Assembly: GCF_017104565.1 (NCBI RefSeq) | Contig: NZ_JAAGPD010000001.1 | Coordinates: forward strand, 496,001-560,000 | Length of the DNA: 64,000 nucleotides | Reading direction: 5' to 3' | DNA from: Paraburkholderia sp. Tr-20389 | GTDB lineage: Bacteria; Pseudomonadota; Gammaproteobacteria; Burkholderiales; Burkholderiaceae | Shown: piece after piece, positions 53,885 to 61,587 of the stretch | How the letters are laid out: each line of letters begins with the position of its first letter | Position numbering within the stretch: position 1 is the stretch's first letter | Program-made: the position numbers and the translations under genes | Notes under the pieces: generated by a model | The model's database searches: none | What the model saw: the letters and a program-made list of their open reading frames with translations, nothing else | Told to the model about the DNA's origin: nothing

Positions 53885-54466
53885 ATGAAGATCCGCTACA
53901 TGCTTGCAGCAGCCGTCGTCGCGACGACGACGGGTCCGGCCCTTGCCCAGACGCAGCCATCCGTGGAGATCCAGAGAGGAAACGACACGACCACGGTGAC
54001 GGGGACGAACACGGTCATTGCCACGGTAATCGCCATTGATCCCACCACGCGGACTGTCACGTTGAAGAACAGGAATGGCAAGACGGAGGAACTCAAGGCG
54101 GGCGAGCAGGTGCGCAACTTCGATCAGCTCAAGATCGGCGATGTCGTCACTACTGAGTATCGCGAAGCGAGGTCGCTGAGCCTCAGGAAAACGAGCGGGC
54201 CGCGGTCTTCGAGTGAGCGGCAGATCTTGCTGCCGGCTGCTTCAGGCGCCAAGCCGGGCGGCACGATCCGGCGTGAAGTGACGATTGTGGGCGATGTCGT
54301 CGCTATCGATGCGAATGGGAAACACATTACGATCAGGGGACCGCAAGGCAGGGAGAATGTGCTCGTAGATCCCGAGCAGTTGCGGGATATACATGTTGGC
54401 GATCAGGTTGAGATTGTGCGTAGCGAGGCTGTAGCTATATCCGTTACGCCAGGGGTGGCGAATTAG
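53885..54466 (+). CDS. secreted protein with two repeated OB-like beta domains
   Basis: 193 residues with a signal peptide (MKIRYMLAAAVVATTTGPAL, cut after AQ). The mature part has an internal duplication: VIAIDPTTRTVTLKNRNGKT with LKIGDVVTTEYREA, and again VVAIDANGKHITIRGPQGRE with IHVGDQVEIVRSEA. This resembles DUF5666-like small beta-barrels. GGGAG lies 8 bases before the ATG. It follows the MFS gene by 44 bases and may be cotranscribed. Function unknown; periplasmic. Confidence 0.78.
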   Translation: MKIRYMLAAAVVATTTGPALAQTQPSVEIQRGNDTTTVTGTNTVIATVIAIDPTTRTVTLKNRNGKTEELKAGEQVRNFDQLKIGDVVTTEYREARSLSLRKTSGPRSSSERQILLPAASGAKPGGTIRREVTIVGDVVAIDANGKHITIRGPQGRENVLVDPEQLRDIHVGDQVEIVRSEAVAISVTPGVAN

Positions 54467-54478
54467 GGTTTTGCTCGC

Positions 54479-54690
54479 TGGCATCCGCGTTATGGCTTTG
54501 GTTTATTGGCGTTGCCCCTTGGATTTTTTGCTGGCGTCGCCCTTCCTGGTTCGGGTTTTTGCGTTGGCATCCGCGCTATGTCTTTGGTTTGCTGGCGTTG
54601 CCCCTTGGATTTTTTGCCGGCGTCGCCCTTCCTGGTTCGGGTTTTTGCGTTGGCATCCGCGCTATGTCTTTGGTTTGCTGGCGTTGCCCC
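54479..54690. repeat. 86-base tandem repeat, two and a half copies
   Basis: Units begin with TGGCATCCGCG at 54479, 54565 and 54651, an exact 86-base period; copies 1 and 2 differ by few bases. Each unit holds the outer tip of the palindrome described next plus a 44-base filler. The third copy is the true left arm tip. Confidence 0.8.
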
Positions 54691-55299
54691 TGTGCGGGGC
54701 GGCACTTACTTTCTTTGCCGCCGCAAAGAAAGTAAGCAAAGAAAGCGGGCTCACACCGCCAGCCCGTGTTTTTGCCTGCGGGCCCCCAACGGGTCCCGCA
54801 CTCCAAACGGCAACACATTGTTTTGCGCCCGTTGCCAGCGCCTTGAACAGGCGCATCACCCACTCCAATCACCCGCAGACAGCCAGCGGCAGCGAACCGT
54901 CCGCGCCGCCCAGGTGGCAAACGGTGTGTAGGTTGTCGCACCATGCGCGTTGCCGATCCTACGACACCGATCCCGCTTTTCAGTCCGGAGTGGAGCACTT
55001 CCATCGCGACGGCCTACACATAGTTTGCCACCTGGGCGGCGGTGGACTTCCTGGTAAGGCAGTTAGTGACGCAGGAGTATGAGGTGGGTGAGGCGAATCC
55101 AGGAACGCGGGCAACGGGCATGGATTAGCACGATGCCGCGCGCAGGACGGGGACGTTGAGAGCCCCTGGGCGAACGTCAAGTGCTGGCGGTGTTAGCGGC
55201 TTTCTTTTGCCTACTTTTCTTTGCCGCTGCAAAGAAAAGTAGGTGCCGCCCCGCACAGGGGCAACGCTAGCGAACCAGAGACATCACGCGGACGCCAAC
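54649..55299. repeat. 651-base concentric inverted-repeat element (MITE-like)
   Basis: Left arm 54649-54768 is the reverse complement, with modest changes, of right arm about 55178-55299; both contain TGCGGGGCGGCAC and a TTTCTTTGC-type stretch. A second pair, 54904-54932 and 55013-55041, differs at 2 of 29 bases and has the same centre (about 54973). No gene is inside. Intergenic DNA of this kind, with the same arm sequence, is familiar from Burkholderia-group genomes; whether it is mobile is not known. Confidence 0.75.
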
Positions 55300-55322
55300 A
55301 ACAACAACAACAACAACAACAA
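55296..55322. repeat. (CAA)9 microsatellite
   Basis: Nine uninterrupted CAA units beginning where the right palindrome arm ends and finishing about 18 bases after the stop codon of the small gene on the minus strand. Length change by slippage is possible but no coding effect is expected. Confidence 0.9.
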
Positions 55323-55340
55323 AACCGCAAACACCGTGAA

Positions 55341-55736
55341 TCATTTCACGCCAACATCTACGATGAGAACCGACTTCACCGCCCGAATCCTCCGATCGAC
55401 AAAATACCCACCCCCTTCCGTATAACGCAAATACAGACGCCCGCACTGCGAGCACTCCCAAACCCCACAGCGGTTATAAGGAAAGTACTGCGGCGCGATA
55501 GGCGCATCCGCCGACCAATACTGCACGTTATCCGGCCGATACTCCTCAAACGTAGGCTCAGCATGAGCCTCATGCATCAGCGTCGCGATCTCGACGAGTT
55601 GCGTCTCATCGAGGGAAAGCGGCTGCGATTGCCAGCCGTCGAGCGGCGTCTTCGTGCAAGAGCACGGCGCAGCGGTGCGTTCTTCGGCGCGTTTTGCAAG
55701 CGCGACGAGTGCCGCTGCGTCCACGTAGGGTGTCAT
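55341..55736 (-). CDS. small Cys-rich hypothetical protein
   Basis: 131 residues. Contains CSC near residue 26 and CGVWECSQCGRLYLRYTEGG near the C-terminus, where the second half forms a C-x-x-C knuckle; a zinc site is likely. The rest is acidic (LSLDETQLVEIATLMHEAHA). Not recognised beyond a resemblance to conserved small proteins of the Burkholderia group. ATG 55736; no good Shine-Dalgarno. It faces the palindromic element. Confidence 0.65.
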   Translation of the reverse strand: MTPYVDAAALVALAKRAEERTAAPCSCTKTPLDGWQSQPLSLDETQLVEIATLMHEAHAEPTFEEYRPDNVQYWSADAPIAPQYFPYNRCGVWECSQCGRLYLRYTEGGGYFVDRRIRAVKSVLIVDVGVK

Positions 55737-55833
55737 GATGTGCTGTCTGCTTCAGGTAGATTCGGGCGAATGTCACTTATACCGCAACTGCCGTCACGAT
55801 GCCGCGCCGCGCAGAAAACCCGGCTTCGACGCC

Positions 55834-56838
55834 TCACGTCGACTGCCGCCTCACCAGCCGCGGTAACGGCGCAATCACAGCAGGCGGCGGGCCTTCGCCA
55901 TGCGGCTCGTGAATCAGCCGTATCAGCAATTCGATCGACGCCTGCGCAATCGCCTCCGTATTGATCGCCACTGTGGTCAGCGAAGGCCGCACCTGGTGCG
56001 CAAGCTGAATGTCCGTGATGCCGATCACGGACACATCGTCGGGCACTTTACGGCCCAGCGTCGCCAGCGCCTGCAATGCGCCAATGCCAAGCAGGTCGTT
56101 GGTGGCGAACAGCGCGCTAAGATGCGGCTCGCGTTCCATCAACTCCATACATGCAGCAAAGCCCGCGTCGATCGTATCCGGAATCTCCAGCACGGCGGCA
56201 TCGTCCGGTTCGAGCCCCGCTTCGCGCATCACCTCGCGAAAGCCCGTCGCGCGCGCATCCTGCAAACCGCCACAACCATCGCCCACCAGCATGCCGATAT
56301 CGCGATGCCCCAGTTCGAGCAGATGCCGCGCTGCAAGCTCGCCCGCATGCGCAAAGTCGACGGCCACGCAAGGCAACGCCGGCAGACGCTCGGGATGCTC
56401 CCACAGGCTCAGCACGATCGGCGCGCCCACCGCCGCGGATGCGCACAGTTCGTTGATCGCGATATCCGTGTTGAGCACCAGCACACCTTCCGCCAGCGTG
56501 CCCGCAATCTGCGTCAGATACGCCCGGCCGATCTCCGCGTCGTCGTCCGTGTTGCACACCATCAGGAAGTAGCCGGCGCGCCGCGCCGCGCGTTCAGCCG
56601 CTAACACGAACTCAGGATAGAACGGATTCGCGATGCTCGACAGCATCAGCGCAAGCGTCGGCGAGCGCCCCTCCGCCAACGCGCGCGCATTCAGATTCGG
56701 GCGGTAGCCGAGTTCGCGGATCGCGCGCATCACGCGCTCGGCCGTCTCCGGGCGCACCTTGTCCGGGTTGCGCAAGACGTTCGACACGGTGGCCGCCGTG
56801 ACCTGCGCGCGTCGCGCAACGTCGCTTAATGTCGCCAT
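55834..56838 (-). CDS. LacI-family regulator of the galactoside operon
   Basis: 334 residues. The helix-turn-helix is at the start (MATLSDVARRAQVTAATVSN, then VLRNPDKVRPETAERVM), followed by the hinge helix (NARALAEG) and the periplasmic-binding-like sugar domain. It is divergent from the ABC importer operon, and two identical palindromes of the LacI type lie between them. Probably represses the operon until a galactoside or derived sugar binds. Confidence 0.92.
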   Translation of the reverse strand: MATLSDVARRAQVTAATVSNVLRNPDKVRPETAERVMRAIRELGYRPNLNARALAEGRSPTLALMLSSIANPFYPEFVLAAERAARRAGYFLMVCNTDDDAEIGRAYLTQIAGTLAEGVLVLNTDIAINELCASAAVGAPIVLSLWEHPERLPALPCVAVDFAHAGELAARHLLELGHRDIGMLVGDGCGGLQDARATGFREVMREAGLEPDDAAVLEIPDTIDAGFAACMELMEREPHLSALFATNDLLGIGALQALATLGRKVPDDVSVIGITDIQLAHQVRPSLTTVAINTEAIAQASIELLIRLIHEPHGEGPPPAVIAPLPRLVRRQST

Positions 56839-56899
56839 GCCTGTTGCAGTGTCCGAAAGAAAATGAAAGATCCCACATTGAGAGACTGCGAATCAGATG

Positions 56900-56928
56900 T
56901 TGCACACCTCACGCAGGCTTTGATAACT
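56900..56928 (+). promoter_or_regulatory. possible promoter of the galactoside operon
   Basis: TTGCAC at 56900-56905 and ATAACT at 56923-56928, spacing 17. Both operators lie downstream of it, suggesting a roadblock or looping mode. The -10 box is a weak match. Confidence 0.3.
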
Positions 56929-56981
56929 TTGTCCGAAAGCACATTGGAGACGAACATGATCGAGCTTTCGAGCACACCCGA

Positions 56982-56997
56982 ATTTAAACGCTTAAAT
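56982..56997. promoter_or_regulatory. LacI-type operator O1
   Basis: ATTTAAACGCTTAAAT, an imperfect palindrome around a central CG, the layout typical of LacI-family sites. Its exact reverse complement occurs 56 bases on. Confidence 0.75.
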
Positions 56998-57037
56998 CCC
57001 CGGCGCGCAAGCCTCTGCGCGATTTTTTTCAACGCGA

Positions 57038-57053
57038 ATTTAAGCGTTTAAAT
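57038..57053. promoter_or_regulatory. LacI-type operator O2
   Basis: ATTTAAGCGTTTAAAT, the reverse complement of O1, ending 14 bases before the ATPase start codon, so it overlaps the leader of the mRNA. Centre-to-centre spacing to O1 is 56 bases. Confidence 0.75.
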
Positions 57054-57067
57054 CCAGGGAAAACACC

Positions 57068-58219
57068 ATGTCTGCGATCTCCCTGAGAAACATCCAGAAG
57101 ACGTTCGGCGCGAATGCGCCTGTCATCAAGAACCTCAACCTCGAAATCGGCGCGCACGAGTTCTGCGTGTTCCTTGGTCCGTCCGGTTGCGGCAAGTCCA
57201 CGTTGCTGCGCATCGTCGCGGGACTCGAAGATGAGACCGATGGCGACGTGACCATAGGCGGCCAGTCAATGAACGGAGTCCCCGCTGCAGAGCGCGGCGT
57301 CGCGATGGTGTTCCAGAGCTATGCACTCTTCCCGCACATGTCCGTGTACGAAAACATGGCGTTCGGCCTGAAGCTCGCGAAGACACCGAAGTCCGAGATC
57401 GACCGCAAGGTGCGCGAAGCAGCGCGCGTGCTGCAACTCGATGCGCTGCTCGAACGCAAGCCGCGCGAGCTGTCGGGCGGTCAGCGACAGCGCGTTGCGA
57501 TCGGCCGTGCGATCGTGCGCGAGCCTGGCGTGTTTCTGTTCGACGAGCCGCTGTCGAATCTCGATGCCGCGCTGCGTGGCCAGACGCGCATCGAGATCGC
57601 GCGGCTGCATCAGCGCTTCGCCAACGCGAGCGTCGTCTACGTGACGCACGATCAGATCGAAGCGATGACGCTCGCCGACAAGATCGTGCTGCTGCATGCG
57701 GGCACGGATACGCAGCGCTTCGGCAGCATCGCGCAGATCGGTGCGCCGCTCGAGCTTTATCATCGGCCGCGTTCGAGGTTCGTGGCAGGCTTCATCGGCT
57801 CGCCGCGCATGAATTTCATCGACGGCGAAGTCGATGCCGTTGCACACGACAGCGTGCACGTCAGACTCAAGAAGAGTGGCTCGACGTTGCGCGCGCAGGT
57901 CGACGGCACGCGTCTGAAACGCGGGCAGCCCATCACACTCGGCATTCGTCCCGAACACATGCGCCTCGACGGCGACGCGCAAACGCTCGCGGTCAAATCG
58001 CTGCTTACCGAACAACTCGGCGAACACAGCTATGTGCACGTCGAATGCGCGGACGGCACGCTGATCGCGAAGGCGCCCGGCGATGTTGCGATCCGCAACG
58101 GCGAGTCGCTTGCGTTGCGTCTGCCCGCCGACGCCTGCCATCTGTTCGATGAAGAAGGCATCGCACTGGAGCGCTCGGTCGCAATCGACACGCAACCGCT
58201 CGCGCTGCAAACCGCCTAG
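57068..58219 (+). CDS. sugar ABC transporter ATP-binding protein (MalK/UgpC-like)
   Basis: 383 residues. Walker A GPSGCGKST at residues 37-45, signature LSGGQRQRVAIGRA, Walker B VFLFDEPLSNLD and the H-loop YVTHDQ are all present, followed by the MalK-type C-terminal domain (PRSRFVAGFIGSPRMNFIDG). It powers uptake through the two permeases of the same operon. Usually one such ATPase serves several sugar systems. Start ATG 57068 follows an AGGGA 8-12 bases upstream. Confidence 0.93.
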   Translation: MSAISLRNIQKTFGANAPVIKNLNLEIGAHEFCVFLGPSGCGKSTLLRIVAGLEDETDGDVTIGGQSMNGVPAAERGVAMVFQSYALFPHMSVYENMAFGLKLAKTPKSEIDRKVREAARVLQLDALLERKPRELSGGQRQRVAIGRAIVREPGVFLFDEPLSNLDAALRGQTRIEIARLHQRFANASVVYVTHDQIEAMTLADKIVLLHAGTDTQRFGSIAQIGAPLELYHRPRSRFVAGFIGSPRMNFIDGEVDAVAHDSVHVRLKKSGSTLRAQVDGTRLKRGQPITLGIRPEHMRLDGDAQTLAVKSLLTEQLGEHSYVHVECADGTLIAKAPGDVAIRNGESLALRLPADACHLFDEEGIALERSVAIDTQPLALQTA

Positions 58220-58348
58220 CACCGACGCGAACCGCGCCCGCCGGGTTCGCCACTGTCAGCAGCCGGCCACAGAGCCGGCGCAGTGGGCACGAAGACCGCC
58301 GTCCGCATCGAGCGGGCGGCCAACAACGCAGTTCAAGGAGACACCACG

Positions 58349-59632
58349 ATGATCAACAAGCACCTGAGCCGCATCGCCGGGCTCGCCTCTTTCAACACGC
58401 GCTCCGTGACGGCTGCCGTCGCGATGTCGGCGGCGTTGCTGTCGGGCCTCGTCACGAATGCCGACGCCGGTCAGCTGAACGTGAACGTGTCGGCGCGCGG
58501 CAATCAGCGCTCGACGTGGCAGGACGCGTTCGACAAGTTCAAGAAAGCCAATCCCGATGTCGATCTGAAGATCACCTACATCACCGAGGAAGCGTACAAG
58601 GTGCAGATGGGCGGCTGGCTCGCCACCGATCCGCCCGATGTCGTGTCGTGGCACGACGGCGAGCGCATGGCGTACTACGCGAAGCGCGGGCTGCTCGAAG
58701 ACCTCTCCGGCGACTGGGCCAAGAACGGCTGGAGCCAGCAGTATGCATCGGTGAAAGAAGCCTCGACCTATAACGGCAAGCAGTACGCGGCGCCCCTCGG
58801 CTACGACGCGTACGGCTTCTTCTATCGCAAGGATCTGTTCGAAAAGGCGGGCATCAAGAGCGAACCGAAGACGTGGGAAGAATTCCTCGATGCCTGCAAG
58901 AAGCTGAAAGCAAGCGGCGTAGCGCCCATCGCCGTCGCTGCACGCGACAGCTGGACGCTCGCGGCATGGTTCGATTATCTCGACCTGCGCATCAACGGCA
59001 ACGCGTTTCATCAGAAGCTGATGGCAGGCGAAATACCGTACACGGATCCGCGCGTGAAGAAGGTCTACACGACGTGGAAGACGTTGATGGACGACCATTA
59101 CTACATCGACAACGCGCTCTCCTACGACCTCGACTCCATCGGCCCGTTCCTCGCCAACGGCAAGGCCGCGATGATGCTGATGGGCACGTTCTTCTCGGCG
59201 GGCATTCCGGCGAGCGTAAAAGACCAGATCGGCTTCATGCGCTTCCCGGTGATCGACCCGAAGGTGCCGATGGCGGAAGACGGTCCCGTCAACGTGCTGC
59301 TGGTTCCTGCGAAGGCGAAGAACAAGACCGACGCGCGCCGTCTGCTCGCCTTCATGGAAACGCCTGAAATCAACGCGGACCTTGCACGCGGCTGGGGTCA
59401 ACTGCCGTCGAACAGCAAGGCGACCGAGCCTGAAGACCCGATCTCGAAGGTCGGCTTCCAGACGCTCGCCAGCACGACGGGCGGCATCGCGCAGTTCTAC
59501 GATCGCGACATGACGAAGGAAATGGCCGACGAAGGCATGAAGGCAATGCAGCAGTTCTATAACGATCCGTCGCAGATCGATTCGCTGCTCGCCCGTCTCG
59601 AAGCGACCCGCAAGCGCATCTATCACAAGTGA
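58349..59632 (+). CDS. sugar ABC transporter substrate-binding protein (family 1)
   Basis: 427 residues, signal peptide ending GLVTNADAG. A family 1 MalE-type binding protein: DAFDKFKKANPDVDLKITYI, APLGYDAYGFFYRKDLFEKA, and the tail NDPSQIDSLLARLEATRKR. ATG 58349 follows AAGGAG by about 9 bases. It delivers oligosaccharides or galactosides to the two permeases. It is separated from the first permease gene by two stable hairpins, which likely raise its expression relative to the permeases. Confidence 0.93.
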   Translation: MINKHLSRIAGLASFNTRSVTAAVAMSAALLSGLVTNADAGQLNVNVSARGNQRSTWQDAFDKFKKANPDVDLKITYITEEAYKVQMGGWLATDPPDVVSWHDGERMAYYAKRGLLEDLSGDWAKNGWSQQYASVKEASTYNGKQYAAPLGYDAYGFFYRKDLFEKAGIKSEPKTWEEFLDACKKLKASGVAPIAVAARDSWTLAAWFDYLDLRINGNAFHQKLMAGEIPYTDPRVKKVYTTWKTLMDDHYYIDNALSYDLDSIGPFLANGKAAMMLMGTFFSAGIPASVKDQIGFMRFPVIDPKVPMAEDGPVNVLLVPAKAKNKTDARRLLAFMETPEINADLARGWGQLPSNSKATEPEDPISKVGFQTLASTTGGIAQFYDRDMTKEMADEGMKAMQQFYNDPSQIDSLLARLEATRKRIYHK

Positions 59633-59640
59633 TGTCCTGA

Positions 59641-59692
59641 AGCGGCCGTGCTGCACGCGGCCGCTGCCGGGCGCATCGCATGCGCTGCGCCC
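59641..59692 (+). other. two hairpins between binding-protein and permease genes
   Basis: Hairpin 1 (59641-59665): AGCGGCCG paired with CGGCCGCT around a short loop. Hairpin 2 (59669-59692): GGGCGCA paired with TGCGCCC around a 10-base interior. Comparable to the REP elements after malE that protect upstream mRNA. Confidence 0.55.
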
Positions 59693-59748
59693 GCGAATCA
59701 CCCGCCGCTCCCCGCATCACGCGGGCGGCATCGAACGAGGTCTTCGTC

Positions 59749-60651
59749 ATGTCCACGTCTATCGCTCGCCTGCCTTCGGCGCGCAGCCGACGCACGTCCG
59801 CATCCGGGCGCGCACGCAATCGCGCGGCATTCTTTTTTCTGCTGCCGGGCTGCGCGTTGTTCGCCCTGTGCGTGATCTATCCGATCTTCAGCAGCATCGC
59901 GCTCAGCTTCTACAACTGGGATGGGATGACGGCGAAGAGCTTCATCGGACTCGCCAACTACGTCGAGCTGTTTCAGGCCGATACGTTCTATGTCGCGCTG
60001 AAGAACAACCTCATCTGGCTCGTGTTCTTCCTGCTCGCGCCGCCGTTGGGCCTGCTGTTCGCGCTGTATCTGAACCAGCAGGTGAAAGGCATGCGCGTCG
60101 TGAAGTCGTTGTTCTTTGCGCCGTTCGTGCTGTCGGGTGTGGTCGTGGGTCTCGTGTTCAGCTGGTTCTACGATCCGACCTTCGGTCTGCTCAAAGTGAT
60201 CGTCGGCCACGGCATTCCCGTGCTCGGCGATGCGCATACCGTGACGTTCGGCATCGTGTTCGCCGCGCTCTGGCCGCAAACGCCCTACTGCATGGTGCTG
60301 TATCTCACGGGCCTCACGTCGATCAATCCCGAGGTGGTCGAGGCCGCGCGCATGGAAGGCGCGAAGGGCTGGCGTCTGTTGTGGCACGTGATCCTGCCGC
60401 AACTGCGCCCCGCCACCTTCATGGCCGTGGTGCTGACGGTGATCGGCGCGCTGCGCAGCTTCGATCTGATCGCCGTGATGAGCGGCGGCGGCCCCTTCGA
60501 CAGCTCCACCGTGCTCGCCTATTACATGTACGACCAGGCCATCAAGTACTACCGCGAAGGCTATTCGGCCGCGATTGCCGTCGTGCTGTTCGCGATCATG
60601 CTCGTCTACATCGTGTTCCATCTGCGCCGGATGCTGCGCGAAGAACGCTGA
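59749..60651 (+). CDS. sugar ABC transporter permease 1 (MalF-like)
   Basis: 300 residues, six membrane segments. The EAA loop is recognisable: EVVEAARMEGAKGWRLLWHV with ILPQLRP. The basic N-terminal tail (about 25 residues) is usual for this subunit. ATG 59749 has ACGAGG about 8 bases upstream and sits about 117 bases after the binding protein. Forms a heterodimer with permease 2 in the inner membrane. Confidence 0.92.
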   Translation: MSTSIARLPSARSRRTSASGRARNRAAFFFLLPGCALFALCVIYPIFSSIALSFYNWDGMTAKSFIGLANYVELFQADTFYVALKNNLIWLVFFLLAPPLGLLFALYLNQQVKGMRVVKSLFFAPFVLSGVVVGLVFSWFYDPTFGLLKVIVGHGIPVLGDAHTVTFGIVFAALWPQTPYCMVLYLTGLTSINPEVVEAARMEGAKGWRLLWHVILPQLRPATFMAVVLTVIGALRSFDLIAVMSGGGPFDSSTVLAYYMYDQAIKYYREGYSAAIAVVLFAIMLVYIVFHLRRMLREER

Positions 60652-60680
60652 TTCACGCATCCTGCCCAAGGAGAACTGTC

Positions 60681-61532
60681 ATGTATCCGCTTCCCGTCGA
60701 ACGCTGGAAACCCTGGAATCGCGCGATCTACAAGGCATCGCTGCCGCTCGCGCTATTCGTGTGGCTGCTGCCGATGCTCGCCGTGCTGATCACATCGATC
60801 CGCTCATCCGATGAACTGTCGCAAGGCGATTACTGGACGTGGCCAAAGCACTTCGCGTTGCTCGACAACTACGGCACCGCGCTCACGCAGACGCCGATGC
60901 TGCACTACTTCGCCAATAGCGTGCTGATCACGGTGCCCTCCGTGCTCGGCGCGATCCTGCTCGCGTCGATGGCCGGCTTCGCACTCGCGACGTATCGCTT
61001 TCGCGGCAACATCGTCGTGCTGTTCACGTTCGTCGCGGGCAACTTCGTACCCGTGCAGATCCTGATGATTCCCGTGCGCGACATGGCACTGAAGGTCGGT
61101 CTGTTCAACACGGTGTGGGCGCTGATCATCTTTCACGTCGCGTTTCAGACCGGCTTTTGCACGCTGTTCCTGCGCAACTTCATCAAGCAGTTGCCGTTCG
61201 AGCTGATCGAAGCGGCGCGCGTCGAAGGCGCAAGCGAATGGACCATCTATGCGCGCATCGTTCTGCCGCTGATCCGCCCTGCACTCGCCGCGCTCGGCAT
61301 CCTCGTCTTCACGTTCGTCTGGAACGACTATTTCTGGGCACTGTGCCTCACGCAAGGCGACGACGCCGCGCCCATCACAGTCGGTGTCGCGGCCCTCAAA
61401 GGGCAATGGACGACCGCATGGAATCTCGTCGCAGCCGGTTCGGTGCTCGCCGCGTTGCCTTCCGTGCTGATGTTCTTCGCGATGCAAAAGCATTTCGTGG
61501 CCGGCCTCACGTTCGGCGCAAGCAAAGGCTGA
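60681..61532 (+). CDS. sugar ABC transporter permease 2 (MalG-like)
   Basis: 283 residues with six membrane segments. EAA loop: FELIEAARVEGASEWTIYAR then IVLPLIRP. It ends with the LTFGASKG pattern common in MalG relatives (shortened tail). Ribosome-binding site AAGGAGAA well placed. Pairs with permease 1. Confidence 0.92.
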   Translation: MYPLPVERWKPWNRAIYKASLPLALFVWLLPMLAVLITSIRSSDELSQGDYWTWPKHFALLDNYGTALTQTPMLHYFANSVLITVPSVLGAILLASMAGFALATYRFRGNIVVLFTFVAGNFVPVQILMIPVRDMALKVGLFNTVWALIIFHVAFQTGFCTLFLRNFIKQLPFELIEAARVEGASEWTIYARIVLPLIRPALAALGILVFTFVWNDYFWALCLTQGDDAAPITVGVAALKGQWTTAWNLVAAGSVLAALPSVLMFFAMQKHFVAGLTFGASKG

Positions 61533-61587
61533 CAAGGGCTCGCCTATCGAGCCGACAGCCCACTACTGATCTCTGGAGATATCGACA

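Noticed and set aside
54479-54690. The 86-base repeats as a CRISPR array
   Set aside because: Only two and a half copies, repeats too long, filler almost identical between copies, and no cas genes.
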